A stretch of DNA of 43,840 nucleotides from the NCBI GenBank assembly GCA_019415335.1, contig DXKH01000044.1:1-43840 (forward strand). Reading direction: 5' to 3'. The DNA comes from Citrobacter sp. GTDB lineage: Bacteria > Pseudomonadota > Gammaproteobacteria > Enterobacterales > Enterobacteriaceae. How positions within the stretch are numbered: the first letter of the stretch is position 1; each line of letters opens with the position of its first letter. Shown in pieces: positions 1 to 10,000 of this stretch. The position numbers and the translations under genes were made by a program. The notes under the pieces are model-generated. The model was not told where the DNA came from and ran no database searches. It saw only the letters and a list, made by a program, of their open reading frames with translations.

Positions 1-328
1 GTCCGATGTACCACAGACGCTGTTCCTGATTGTACAGGAGACCATGCTCGATGCCGGCGCGTACACAGCCCGCCGTGCCTTCCGGACGCAGCGTCAGGCT
101 ATCGCCATTGCGGTCCTCAAAGGTGTACATCTCTTTTTCAACCACATCGGTCACTTCGCCGATCGCGCGTTTGAATAACGGGGTCTGCTCTACAATCGGC
201 AAGCGGATTTCACTGTAACCGTAGCTGCCGAGCACGTTTTTGAGTGTGCCTTCAATGCGCTGCCAGATGGCGGTCTCGCCAGGCAGATAATCGTTCATGC
301 CGCGAATGGCTTGAATGTTTTTTGCCAC
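1..328 (-). CDS. hisS: Histidyl-tRNA synthetase, N-terminal part (cut by the window edge)
   Basis: Charges tRNA-His with histidine in the cytoplasm. Only the first ~109 codons are present; the rest lies beyond base 1. The frame opens with GTG at 326-328 and reads [18 protein letters not shown], the E. coli HisS N-terminus. The class II motif 1 region and the sequence [18 protein letters not shown] (motif 2 start) follow. The GTG start is chosen because it gives exactly the conserved N-terminus and no ATG is nearby in frame. It is read after ispG on the same strand with a 110-base spacer, as in E. coli. Identity is near certain by sequence and synteny. Confidence 0.97.
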   Translation of the reverse strand, partial: MAKNIQAIRGMNDYLPGETAIWQRIEGTLKNVLGSYGYSEIRLPIVEQTPLFKRAIGEVTDVVEKEMYTFEDRNGDSLTLRPEGTAGCVRAGIEHGLLYNQEQRLWYIG

Positions 329-410
329 GTTTATTCTCTTTCTGAATATAAAAATGAACCCTCAGCGCTTCCCCGAGCGATACGGGAGCCATGCGGGTTC
401 AATCATACAC

Positions 411-429
411 GGGAAGCACGCCGCTTCCC
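411..429. other. Intercistronic hairpin between ispG and hisS
   Basis: Perfect 7-bp inverted repeat (GGGAAGC and GCTTCCC) with a 5-base loop, in the spacer just after the ispG stop. No T-run follows on the minus strand, so it is probably an mRNA-stability or processing structure, not a terminator. Confidence 0.5.
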
Positions 430-438
430 ATCACGTTA

Positions 439-1557
439 TTATTTTTCAACCTGCTGCACGTTAATCCGCTGCGCTTCGTCGAGCATCGTCGCTTTGGCAC
501 GAATGCGGGCTTCAAGCTGGTCAATCATATCGCTATTATCCAGACGATCTTTACGAATGCCATCTTCATAGAGACCACTTTTCTTGTTGCCGCCAGTCAC
601 ACCCAACGTGGACACCAGCGCTTCACCCGGACCGTTAACCACACAACCGATGATGGACACATCCATTGGCGTAATGATGTCTTCCAGACGCTGCTCCAGC
701 GCGTTAACCGTGCCGATCACGTCAAATTCCTGACGTGAACAGGTCGGACAGGCGATGAAGTTGATCCCACGAGCGCGAATGCGCAGAGACTTCAGGATAT
801 CGAAGCCAACCTTGATCTCTTCTACCGGATCGGCCGCCAGCGAAACGCGCAGCGTATCGCCAATCCCTTCGGACAGCAGCAGGCCAAGACCGATTGCCGA
901 TTTCACCGCACCACTGCGCGCACCACCGGCTTCGGTGATCCCTAAATGCAGTGGTTGATCGATTTGCTTCGCCAGCAGGCGATAGGATTCAACGGCGAGG
1001 AAAACGTCAGACGCTTTTACACTAACCTTAAACTGATCAAAGTTCAGACGATCGAGATGATCCACATGGCGCATTGCCGATTCCAGCAAAGCCTGCGGAG
1101 TCGGTTCGCCGTATTTTTCCTGCAGATCTTTTTCCAGCGAACCGGCGTTAACACCGATGCGAATCGGAATATTTTTGTCACGGGCGCAATCCACCACCAT
1201 GCGGATACGCTCTTCGTTACCAATATTGCCAGGGTTAATACGCAGGCAATCAACACCGTACTCCGCCACTTTCAGCGCAATACGGTAGTCGAAGTGAATG
1301 TCGGCGACCAGTGGAACAGAAACCTGTTGCTTGATCAGTTTGAAAGCTTCTGCGGCATCCATCGTTGGTACGGAGACACGAACAATGTCTGCGCCAACGC
1401 GTTCCAGCGCTTTGATCTGATTAACCGTCGCGTCCACATCCGTGGTTCGCGTGTTGGTCATCGACTGTACGGCGATGGGAGCACCATCGCCAATCGGCAC
1501 ATTCCCAACGTAAATACGCGTTGATTTTCTACGTTGAATTGGAGCCTGATTATGCAT
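439..1557 (-). CDS. ispG: (E)-4-hydroxy-3-methylbut-2-enyl-diphosphate synthase
   Basis: IspG (GcpE) carries out the next-to-last step of the MEP isoprenoid pathway, reducing methylerythritol cyclodiphosphate to HMBPP with a [4Fe-4S] cluster. The 372-residue protein has the N-terminal TIM barrel ([10 protein letters not shown] near residue 31). In the C-terminal half are the cluster cysteines in [13 protein letters not shown] and [12 protein letters not shown], the latter including the conserved Glu ligand region. Length equals that of the E. coli enzyme. It lies between rodZ (27 bases upstream) and hisS, the usual enterobacterial arrangement, and probably shares a transcript with rodZ. Its Fe-S cluster would be supplied by the isc operon in this same window. 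Confidence 0.98.
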   Translation of the reverse strand: MHNQAPIQRRKSTRIYVGNVPIGDGAPIAVQSMTNTRTTDVDATVNQIKALERVGADIVRVSVPTMDAAEAFKLIKQQVSVPLVADIHFDYRIALKVAEYGVDCLRINPGNIGNEERIRMVVDCARDKNIPIRIGVNAGSLEKDLQEKYGEPTPQALLESAMRHVDHLDRLNFDQFKVSVKASDVFLAVESYRLLAKQIDQPLHLGITEAGGARSGAVKSAIGLGLLLSEGIGDTLRVSLAADPVEEIKVGFDILKSLRIRARGINFIACPTCSRQEFDVIGTVNALEQRLEDIITPMDVSIIGCVVNGPGEALVSTLGVTGGNKKSGLYEDGIRKDRLDNSDMIDQLEARIRAKATMLDEAQRINVQQVEK

Positions 1558-1583
1558 GAAAAATCTCCCGCGTTACCCGTCTA

Positions 1584-2564
1584 TTACTGCGCCGGTGATT
1601 GTTCGGCATTTAGGGTCAGACGCGCAACCTGGTTAGTTCTGATAAAACGGCTCAGATCAACAGGTTTTCCTTGATACTGGATCTGCACCGCAGCCGGAGC
1701 GCCGATTTTAAGCTTGTAGGGCGCCTGACCGGTTAGGCTTAAATTGCCATCTTTGCGCTGCATCCCGCTGAACAGTTTTTTGCCCGTTGCATCGCTCACT
1801 TCCAGCCAACAGTCGGCGGTAAAATTCATCACCAGAGCGTTCGGATCGGCAGCCGCTTCCACGCCAGCCTGACTGGTCGGCAACGGTGTCGCGCCGTCCG
1901 GCGTTGTCGGTGTCGCTGCGGTATCAACGTTGGCCTGAGAAGGGGCGACCACGGCGTTCTGCTGCGGGTCAACTGCGGGTGCGCTCGTCGGCGCAGGCGT
2001 TTGCGCCGTCTCCGCCGGACCGGTAGTCACCGGCGTATTGTCCTGGCTTGCGGTTGCGCTGGTATCCAGCGGCACGCTTTGCGTGTTTTCGCTGTTGGCG
2101 TTCAGCTCAGCAGAGGATTGATCGGCCATCGTGGAGATCTCTTCCTGCTGCGCTTTGTGGTTTTGCCACCACCACGCGCCCGTCAGGCCGACCACCACAA
2201 ACAGTACCAGCCAGGTAAACGTCATCAACCAGCCATCGCGCTTTTTACGGCGTTTGCCTAATGAGAAGCTCTGCATTGGTGCCACTTTCGCGGCACGAAC
2301 CGGTGCCTGCTTCTCCAGAGCCGGGAGCAGTTCTTCTTCAGGAATATGGACCAGACGCGCATAAGAGCGGATGTATCCGCGCAGGAACGTTGAAGCCAAA
2401 TCGGCAGGCGCCTTATCGTCTTCAATGTCGCGTACGGTGGATACCTTCAGGCAAAGTCGCTCAGCGACAGCCTGCTGGCTCAGTCCGAGTTGTTCACGGG
2501 CATTACGTAGACGAACGCCGGTGGATTGTGCTTCATGTTGGTCGTGAGTGGCTTCAGTATTCAT
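1584..2564 (-). CDS. rodZ: Cytoskeletal/cell-shape protein RodZ
   Basis: RodZ links MreB filaments to the inner-membrane elongation machinery and keeps cells rod-shaped. The 326 residues show an N-terminal Xre-type helix-turn-helix fold (about 17-80, which binds MreB in this family), a basic stretch (KRRKKRD, 104-110) and one membrane helix (about 112-133). A long Thr/Pro/Ala-rich periplasmic linker (about 140-240) and a C-terminal DUF4115 beta domain (about 245-320) follow. It is slightly shorter than E. coli RodZ (337), the difference most likely lying in the low-complexity linker. It heads the rodZ-ispG-hisS run; a promoter candidate is noted upstream. Confidence 0.96.
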   Translation of the reverse strand: MNTEATHDQHEAQSTGVRLRNAREQLGLSQQAVAERLCLKVSTVRDIEDDKAPADLASTFLRGYIRSYARLVHIPEEELLPALEKQAPVRAAKVAPMQSFSLGKRRKKRDGWLMTFTWLVLFVVVGLTGAWWWQNHKAQQEEISTMADQSSAELNANSENTQSVPLDTSATASQDNTPVTTGPAETAQTPAPTSAPAVDPQQNAVVAPSQANVDTAATPTTPDGATPLPTSQAGVEAAADPNALVMNFTADCWLEVSDATGKKLFSGMQRKDGNLSLTGQAPYKLKIGAPAAVQIQYQGKPVDLSRFIRTNQVARLTLNAEQSPAQ

Positions 2565-2660
2565 TCGCTACAGCTGCTGGTGAAAATTAGGGTTCAGGCG
2601 CCGGCGAGTCACAATGCCCACCCACACCGCGAAAATCTGGTCAATCAACCTGAGTCAAAC

Positions 2661-2690
2661 AGTATAAACCTGTCTGCCGACTCTTAACAA
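2661..2690 (-). promoter_or_regulatory. Candidate sigma-70 promoter of rodZ-ispG
   Basis: On the minus strand, TTGTTA (2690-2685) and TATACT (2666-2661) are spaced by 18 bases, about 100 bases upstream of the rodZ start. Good matches to -35 and -10, but not experimentally known to me. Confidence 0.5.
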
Positions 2691-2850
2691 AAACAGCTTA
2701 AGCCTGAAGGCTAAACTATTGTCGCGCCGTACATACTGCCTTAAAGTCGACAAAAACGCACCGTTATTATTGACCGGACAAGTACGACCCTGCCCTCATG
2801 CAAATTACATTGCGCCACAGCACAAAAATCAGGCTGAGGCGCGTTATGCA

Positions 2851-4017
2851 TCAGACGGTTTTAACGTCGATAGCCTCACCCTGCATACGCTTACGCAGCG
2901 TACGTTTAGTGCGGTCGATCACATCCCCCGCCAGTTGTCCACAGGCAGCGTCAATATCATCACCGCGCGTTTTACGCACAATGGTGGTAAAGCCGTAGCT
3001 CATCAGCACCTTAGAGAAACGGTCAATACGGCTATTAGAACTACGTCCATACGGCGCTCCCGGGAACGGGTTCCATGGGATCAGGTTGATCTTACAAGGC
3101 GTATCCTTCAGCAACTCCGCCAATTGATGCGCATGTTCTGTGCCGTCGTTAACGTGATCCAGCATGACGTATTCAATGGTGACGCGTCCCTGGTTGGCAT
3201 TGGATTTCTCCAGATAGCGGCGAACCGCGCCCAGGAAGGTGTCGATATTGTACTTTTTGTTGATCGGCACAATTTCGTCACGAATTTCGTCGTTTGGCGC
3301 ATGCAGTGAGATCGCCAGCGCGACGTCAATCATGTCACCTAATTTGTCGAGTGCAGGCACCACGCCGGAGGTCGACAGCGTAACGCGACGCTTGGACAGA
3401 CCGAAGCCGAAATCATCCAGCATAATTTCCATGGCTGGAACAACGTTAGTCAGGTTGAGTAGCGGTTCACCCATCCCCATCATCACCACGTTGGTGATCG
3501 GACGCTGACCGGTGATTTTCGCCGCGCCGACAATTTTCGCCGCACGCCAGACCTGACCAATAATTTCAGAAACGCGCAGGTTACGGTTAAAACCCTGCTG
3601 TGCGGTTGAACAGAATTTACACTCCAGCGCACAACCCACCTGCGAAGAGACGCACAGCGTGGCGCGATCTTCTTCCGGGATATACACCGTTTCGACGCGC
3701 TGATCGCCTACAGCAATCGCCCATTTGATGGTGCCATCTGAGGAACGCTGTTCTTCAACCACTTCCGGTGCGCGGATTTCCGCCACCTCTTTGAGCTTGT
3801 TACGCAACACTTTGTTGATGTCGGTCATCTCATCAAAGTTGTCGCTGCAATAGTGATACATCCATTTCATCACCTGGTCGGCGCGAAACGGCTTCTCACC
3901 CATCTCTTTAAAGAATTCGCGCATCTGCTGACGGTTCAGATCCAACAGGTTGATTTTGCCATTTTTCGCAGGAACCGCAGGAGTGATAATTTCGGAAGTG
4001 TTAACTAATTCAGACAT
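2851..4017 (-). CDS. rlmN: Dual-specificity RNA methyltransferase RlmN
   Basis: Radical-SAM enzyme that makes 2-methyladenosine at A2503 of 23S rRNA and A37 of some tRNAs. The 388-residue protein carries the CxxxCxxC cluster motif (C129, C133, C136 in [15 protein letters not shown]), the GEPL SAM motif ([10 protein letters not shown]) and the C-terminal catalytic Cys in [12 protein letters not shown]. It is a few residues longer than E. coli RlmN (384); the extra residues fall in the variable N-terminus. It stands between ndk and rodZ. The 286-base spacer downstream, up to rodZ, carries the rodZ promoter candidate and shows no other gene. Needs two Fe-S-dependent SAM steps, so it depends on the isc operon. 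Confidence 0.98.
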   Translation of the reverse strand: MSELVNTSEIITPAVPAKNGKINLLDLNRQQMREFFKEMGEKPFRADQVMKWMYHYCSDNFDEMTDINKVLRNKLKEVAEIRAPEVVEEQRSSDGTIKWAIAVGDQRVETVYIPEEDRATLCVSSQVGCALECKFCSTAQQGFNRNLRVSEIIGQVWRAAKIVGAAKITGQRPITNVVMMGMGEPLLNLTNVVPAMEIMLDDFGFGLSKRRVTLSTSGVVPALDKLGDMIDVALAISLHAPNDEIRDEIVPINKKYNIDTFLGAVRRYLEKSNANQGRVTIEYVMLDHVNDGTEHAHQLAELLKDTPCKINLIPWNPFPGAPYGRSSNSRIDRFSKVLMSYGFTTIVRKTRGDDIDAACGQLAGDVIDRTKRTLRKRMQGEAIDVKTV

Positions 4018-4070
4018 AATTTTTTCCGGCCTCGTTGTTACACGTTATGGCCCATGGGAGGTTGAAAAGA

Positions 4071-4104
4071 AACGCCCCGGCAAGCAGTGCTCATCCGGGG
4101 CGTT
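4071..4104 (-). terminator. Rho-independent terminator after ndk
   Basis: Perfect 10-bp stem (AACGCCCCGG and CCGGGGCGTT) with a 14-base loop; on the minus strand it is followed by TTTCTTTTC. It sits between the ndk stop and the rlmN start and fits termination of ndk. Confidence 0.8.
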
Positions 4105-4177
4105 GCATTGTACAAAGTCTGGCGCAAGGATGCCACGTTTGCACGCGGCATTTACCGAAAAATTATTCCCAACGGGA

Positions 4178-4609
4178 TCAACGTGTGCGAGCGCACACTT
4201 CGCCTTCACCAAAGAAATAGGCGATTTCGCGCTGGGCGGATTCCACGGAATCAGAACCATGAGTCCCGTTTTCGGTGAAGCTGTCGGCGTAGTCAGCACG
4301 CAGCGTACCCGCCAGGGCGTTAGCCGGGTTGGTTGCACCCAGCAGATCGCGGTGACGCTGAACCGCATTTTCGCTTTCCAGCACGGACACCACGATAGGG
4401 CCAGAAGTCATGAACTCAACCAGACCGTCGAAGAACGGCTTGCCGTCATGCTCAGCGTAGAAGCCACGCGCCTGCTCAACGGTCAGGTGCAGCATTTTGG
4501 TGCCGACAATTTTAAACCCTGCTGCTTCAAAGCGCGCAAAGATATTACCAATAACGTTTTTTGCCACCGCATTTGGCTTGATGATGGAAAAAGTACGTTC
4601 AATAGCCAT
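4178..4609 (-). CDS. ndk: Nucleoside diphosphate kinase
   Basis: Transfers the gamma phosphate between nucleoside di- and triphosphates through a phosphohistidine, balancing NTP and dNTP pools. At 143 residues it is the full E. coli length. It has the N-terminal [12 protein letters not shown] motif and the active-site NGTHGSDS with H117. It is monocistronic by layout: its own promoter candidate lies upstream and a strong hairpin terminator downstream. pbpC ends 135 bases upstream of the start. Confidence 0.98.
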   Translation of the reverse strand: MAIERTFSIIKPNAVAKNVIGNIFARFEAAGFKIVGTKMLHLTVEQARGFYAEHDGKPFFDGLVEFMTSGPIVVSVLESENAVQRHRDLLGATNPANALAGTLRADYADSFTENGTHGSDSVESAQREIAYFFGEGEVCARTR

Positions 4610-4652
4610 GATTACCTCTGAAAGATGTTCTGTTGTGTTTTACCTGGCGCGG

Positions 4653-4658
4653 ATTATA
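4653..4658 (-). promoter_or_regulatory. Candidate -10 box of ndk
   Basis: A perfect TATAAT on the minus strand 44 bases upstream of the ndk ATG. No good -35 box is visible at 16-18 bases, so strength or activator dependence is unclear. Confidence 0.45.
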
Positions 4659-4744
4659 AAGAGCATCCCGGCTATTGCATATGGATGGAGGTAACATTTT
4701 TTTAAAATAAGATGAGTATTAGCAACAAAGAATGTCAGTCTGGT

Positions 4745-7057
4745 CTACTGCAACGTAAACCTCACGGTCGCAACCTGCCCGCCCGCCTCCATCGCCAGAA
4801 GCTGATAGTCACCTTTTTCGCGCAGACGTAACGTGATACTGCGCCCACGTTCTTGCAGCGGTTCGCCGTTGAGGAACCACCAGCGCTCACCTGCGCCACC
4901 GCTGCTCTGAATCGTTACGCTCGCTTCTGCAGCACCCGGTAAACGTTTGACGATTGCGCCATCGCGTACGCCTGACAGCGACAGCGGCAACGCGGGATCC
5001 TGCCCCTGTGGCGGACACGTCGTTGAGGCCAACGGCAAGCGCGCACTGCGACGCTCTGATGCGGGTAACCACGGTTCCAGCGGCAGCGGCCAGACAATCA
5101 GCATCTGCTCCTGCGCCTGCGGACAATCGGCGGCAACGCGTCGACCCGCCTTATCCAGCCAGATCGGGAAACGAATGCCACTTACCCCTTCTTGTTCCGG
5201 CAGCAATAGCGTGGGAGGTTGTGCGTCCTCCAACAACCAACTGGCCAGACGACGCCGGCAATTACTGTCACCAGGAGGAAGAGATTGTCCGCCAGGCCAA
5301 CACACAACGCCACGGGTAACGGACTGCGGGCGCGGATCTTCCGGCAGCGAGGCGCCACGGGCTAAGAGCAGGTTGTTCACCTGATTGAGCAGTGGGATCG
5401 CGCTGGCATAGCCAAACTGCCCGGCAACAGGCGTACCGTCCGGTCTGCCCGTCCAGATACCGATGACATAGCGAGCATTGAGACCAATCGCCCACGCATC
5501 ACGGTAGCCATAACTGGTGCCCGTTTTCCACGCCAGCGGCACCACCCGGGGAAGCGCGCTGTCCGGAAGTGGTTGCGCTTCGTCGGCTAATATCCGTCGG
5601 ATGATCCACGCCGCGCCCGGCGACATCAGCGTGCGTTCAATAAGCGGATCACCCGGTTGGAGACGCAGTATTCCCGCTTTGCCGTGACGGGCAAAAGCGC
5701 TGTACCCCGCAACCATATCCTCAAGCCGCGCGCCCGCTCCCCCCAGAATAAGCGAGAGATTGGGAGCGGCACCTGCGGGCAGGTACAACGGCAACCCGAT
5801 ATTGCGTAATTGCGCGGCAAAGCGTTTCGGACCGTAGGCTTCCAGCACCTGTACCGCAGGTAAATTTAGCGAGCGCACCAGCGCTTCACTCATACTAACG
5901 GGGCCATGGAAACCGCTGTCAAAATTACCCGGACGATAATCTCCACTCCGGCGCGGCACATCCTGCAATAGAGATGTCGGATGAATTAATCCGTCATCCA
6001 GCGCCAGTCCATAGATAAAAGGCTTGAGCACTGAGCCGGGCGATCGGATTGCCTTGACCATATCCACATGGCCGAAACGCGAGTCATCATTCAGATCGAC
6101 CGATCCAACCCAGCCGCGCACGCTCATGTCGGTGTGATCGACGACGATCATCGCCAGCGAACTGCGCGCTGGCAGCCTGCCCTTCCAGTTTTGCGCCAGT
6201 TCTTCCAGCTGTCGTTGCAGTCCGGCATCCAGGGTGGTGACAATTTTGTCGCCTTGATTTTTACCCAGCATCATCCGCGAGAACAGCGGTGCCAGTTGCG
6301 GCATCTGGCGGGGCGTCAGCCAGACCGGCTCTTCACGTGATTCCTCCACCTGGTGCGGCGACCAGATTCCCTGTATCGCCATCCGCTCAAGCAGTTTGTT
6401 GCGCGCAGCTTCTGCCCGATCCGGCCAGCGATCGGGACGCAGACGACTCGGTGCCTGCGGCAGTACCGCCAGTAAAGCAGCTTCAGAGTAGCTGAGTTGC
6501 GCCGGAGGTTTTCCGAGATAAGCCCAACTGGCCGCGCCAATCCCCTGCAACGTGCCGCCAAACGGCGCACGGTTGAGGTAAAGCGTCAGGATGTCGCGTT
6601 TTGAGAGATGCCATTCAAGCTGCAGGGCGCGCCAGAGTTGGCGAAACTTACCGCCGAACGTGCGGGGATGTGGGTCCAGCAGTCGCGCTACCTGCATAGT
6701 CAACGTGCTGCCGCCGGAAATCACCCGCCCGGAGGAGAGATCCTGCCAGGCGGCGCGAAGTATGGAGAGAGGGTTTACCCCCGGATGTTTCCAGAACCAG
6801 CGATCTTCATAGTTGATGAGAGCCTCAAGATAGCGCGGGGAAACCTCTTCGAGCGTCACCGGATAGCGCCAGATGCCGTCCGCGTCGGCAAACCGCCACA
6901 ACGGCGTCCCGTCATGGGCCACCACCACCCGCGCCGGATTGACCTCACGCAAAGGCAGCGGCCAGATTTTATCTGCCATCCAGACGGCACAGACGAGTAA
7001 AACAGACGCGGCGACCAGCCAAAGCCAACCGCCGCGTTTACCGGTTAATCGCCCCAT
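4745..7057 (-). CDS. pbpC: Penicillin-binding protein 1C, bifunctional peptidoglycan glycosyltransferase/transpeptidase
   Basis: Class A PBP of the inner membrane. 770 residues, the same length as E. coli PbpC. Order of parts: a membrane anchor (about 11-29); a GT51 glycosyltransferase domain with catalytic Glu84 in NYEDRWFWKHPGVN and the GGSTLTMQ motif (115-122); a transpeptidase domain with the SxxK nucleophile S342-V-L-K345 and a KTGTSYGYRD box near 510; and a C-terminal BiPBP_C beta domain. Its start codon abuts the stop of yfhM with no intervening base, so the two are translated from one message. The pairing of PBP1c with a bacterial alpha-2-macroglobulin is widespread and has been proposed to couple wall repair to protease trapping. 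Confidence 0.97.
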   Translation of the reverse strand: MGRLTGKRGGWLWLVAASVLLVCAVWMADKIWPLPLREVNPARVVVAHDGTPLWRFADADGIWRYPVTLEEVSPRYLEALINYEDRWFWKHPGVNPLSILRAAWQDLSSGRVISGGSTLTMQVARLLDPHPRTFGGKFRQLWRALQLEWHLSKRDILTLYLNRAPFGGTLQGIGAASWAYLGKPPAQLSYSEAALLAVLPQAPSRLRPDRWPDRAEAARNKLLERMAIQGIWSPHQVEESREEPVWLTPRQMPQLAPLFSRMMLGKNQGDKIVTTLDAGLQRQLEELAQNWKGRLPARSSLAMIVVDHTDMSVRGWVGSVDLNDDSRFGHVDMVKAIRSPGSVLKPFIYGLALDDGLIHPTSLLQDVPRRSGDYRPGNFDSGFHGPVSMSEALVRSLNLPAVQVLEAYGPKRFAAQLRNIGLPLYLPAGAAPNLSLILGGAGARLEDMVAGYSAFARHGKAGILRLQPGDPLIERTLMSPGAAWIIRRILADEAQPLPDSALPRVVPLAWKTGTSYGYRDAWAIGLNARYVIGIWTGRPDGTPVAGQFGYASAIPLLNQVNNLLLARGASLPEDPRPQSVTRGVVCWPGGQSLPPGDSNCRRRLASWLLEDAQPPTLLLPEQEGVSGIRFPIWLDKAGRRVAADCPQAQEQMLIVWPLPLEPWLPASERRSARLPLASTTCPPQGQDPALPLSLSGVRDGAIVKRLPGAAEASVTIQSSGGAGERWWFLNGEPLQERGRSITLRLREKGDYQLLAMEAGGQVATVRFTLQ

Positions 7058-10000
7058 TTACGGCTTAACAATCAGAATGTCCTCGGCCGCACCGGTCGCC
7101 CGCCATTGCGGAACATACATCGATTCCACCATTGGCATCGGTACCTGATAGGTTCCCGGCGTCACCGCACGCGCCAGATAGACCAGCGTCACCGGCTGTC
7201 CGCGGTTCACCGCCACAGCGGCAACAAATCGATCATCCCGAAACTCAACATGTTGAATATCGGCCTGCTGCATCTGATTAAGCAGGTTTTGTACCTCACT
7301 GCCGCTGTCCTGCAAACTGGCGCTACCGTTGGCCAGATTCTGGTTTTCCAGTTCCAGTCCGGCTGGCAGCAGATCGACCACCAGCGCATCTGGCACGTCC
7401 TGACTGGCTTTCACTTCCAGCCAGACCAGCACCAGTTCACCGCTGCGCAGTGAATCCAGCGATTTACTCTGCCCGTCGCTTCCCAGAATATGACGCTCAA
7501 TCTGCAGCACATTGCTGGCAGGCGCTGGAGCCGTTTGCGGATAACCGCTCACATCCAGACGCAACCACATCGGTTGGGCACCGTTATTCGTCACCTGCAA
7601 CGCCGCGAGTTGATCAGCATCCAGATTACGGGTTTGGGCTTTATCGCCCGTCAGCGGTTGCTCCGCGAGCGAGGTCTGCGCCTGCCAGGTACCGGGTAAA
7701 TCCTGCAGCGAACGGGCTGCCAGGAACAGCGCATTATTCTCCTGCGTTGACAGCCAGCGCTGACCAAACGCCTGTTCAGAGAGCGTATTCAGCAGTGTGT
7801 TCTGGACATCTGGCTTCAGGTTATTCTCTTCCAGCAGCGCCAGCATCAGGGCGTTATCGCGAAGCGGACTACCGTAATCGGCCAGCCACTGACGTTCATC
7901 GCGACGCGGAGTGGACAGTGCAAGTGTCACTGCGTCGTCACTTCGTTTCGCGTCACCCATCATTTTCAACGCCATGCCGAGTTGCAGCAGCGGCAAGCCG
8001 GAGGCTGCCTGACTGCGACGCTCCCAGAGATCTCGCAATGCACCTAGCGGGGCTTTTTGCTGGCGCGCCAGGACCAGTGCGGCATAGGCCTGCACGGCAA
8101 ATTTGCTTGCTTGTGTGTCACTGGTATAGCGGATCGACATCATCCCCGGATCCTGCAGATAACGCAGCAGACGTGCGTTACCCTGATTGATCCCATCCGC
8201 CGGAACGCTATAGCCCTGCTCACCCGCCCGGACCAGGAAATCCATGGCATAGGCTGTCAGCCAGTACTCTTCCGGGCCATTTTTGTCCCACAGCGCAAAA
8301 CCGCCATTGTCACGCTGCATTTGCAGCAGGCGGGAAATCCCGGTCTCAATTGCCGCACGACGCTTCTCATCGGTGTCGCCTGTAATGCCCAACGCTTTTA
8401 GCTGCGCGGCATTGGTATAGAGCGACGGGAACAGGCCGCTGGTGGTTTGTTCCAGACAACCGTAGGGATACGCCTTGAGCTCGCGGATATAGCGCGCCAG
8501 ATTCAACGGCGGTTTACCGCTGAACAACAACTGACCCTGTACGGTAACCGGAGAGAAATTCGCCCCCCCTTCTGCAGGAGGTGTCCAGCTTTCACCCGGT
8601 TGCAGCATCACGCCGTTACTGACCGTTTGCGCCGGGAATGCCGGACGTACACCAATCTTCCACTGTTTTTGCTGCGGTCCGATGCTTTCTCCCGGCACGT
8701 TCAGTCCACTTAACGTCGCCTGCAGCTCACCATCGCCAAATCCCTCTTTCGCACGAACAGGAACAAACAACGTTGTGCGCACACCTGGCGCCAGATTGAC
8801 CTGTGCTGGCTGGTCGCTGACCAGTTCGATCAATCCGCTGGCGGTCAGTGTTATGTTCAGTGACTGTGGTCGTTCGGTCAGGTTGGTCACGTCCAGCACC
8901 AGTCGCGAGGTATCGCCACCGGCCATAAAGCGCGGCATATTCAGCTCAGCAATGACCGGGGCAGCGACAATAGTTTTGCTTTCATTGCTGCCAAAGTCAT
9001 CCGCCGTCCACGCCTGCGCCATCACGCGCAGTTCGCCGTTAAAATCGCCAATCGGTAGCGTCACACTGCCTTCACCCTGCTCATTCAGCGTAACGGGTTG
9101 CGCCTGCTGCGCCACAATGTTTACATGGTTGACCGGCGGTTTACCGCCGCGCTTCAGTTCGTCGCCATCACCGCCAAAGCGCAATGCTGCCAGACGCCCC
9201 TGGCCCTCAATGACCTGACCATAAATGTCATAAATATCCGCGCCGTAGCGTTTTTGTCCGAAGAAGGCCTGCCACGGATCCGGCGTAACGTAATCAGTAA
9301 TGTTCAACACGCCGCTGTCCACTGCCGACACCAGGACGTTGACCTGTTTCGGCGTCTCGCCATTTTTACTGCTGGCCTTGATCTTCACGGTCAACGGCTG
9401 GTTTGGACGCATCTTCGCCGGGCTTTCCAGCGCCAGATCCAGACGTCGGTTTTCATCCCCCAGCGGTAGATGCAGCAAACCTACGGCACGCTTCGGCGTT
9501 GCAGAACGGGATTTATCCCCCGGACGCACCACCAGCGTGCTCAGGTATAAATCGTGGCGATTCCAGGATTTATCGACCGGAATGGAGAGATCCAGCCCTT
9601 GCGCCGGGACATCAATTTCCTGCCACCACAGCGGACCTTCGCTGGATTCCACCATCGCATAGCCTTTCCCCGCCGCCGGTGCCGCAATATGCAACTTCAT
9701 GGTCTCGCCCGGACGATAGGCCGGTTTGTCCAGCTTCAACGTGACGCGATCCGGCCGTGCCGCCCCGCTGCCATCGCTGTTATCCTGCCAACTGTAGCCC
9801 GCCCAGAAACGGACGCTACTGATCGCATCGTTTGGCGCTTTCACTTCCAGTCGGTAGGCACCCCATTCGACCGGGAATGTCACCTTGCCGGTTTCATCCG
9901 CTTTCAGATCCAGCGTCTGTTCGCCTTCCACCAGATCTTTTTGATCAAAGCGTGACTGCCAGCCTTCGCTTTCCAGCCAGTCCCAGTAGTAGTCACGACG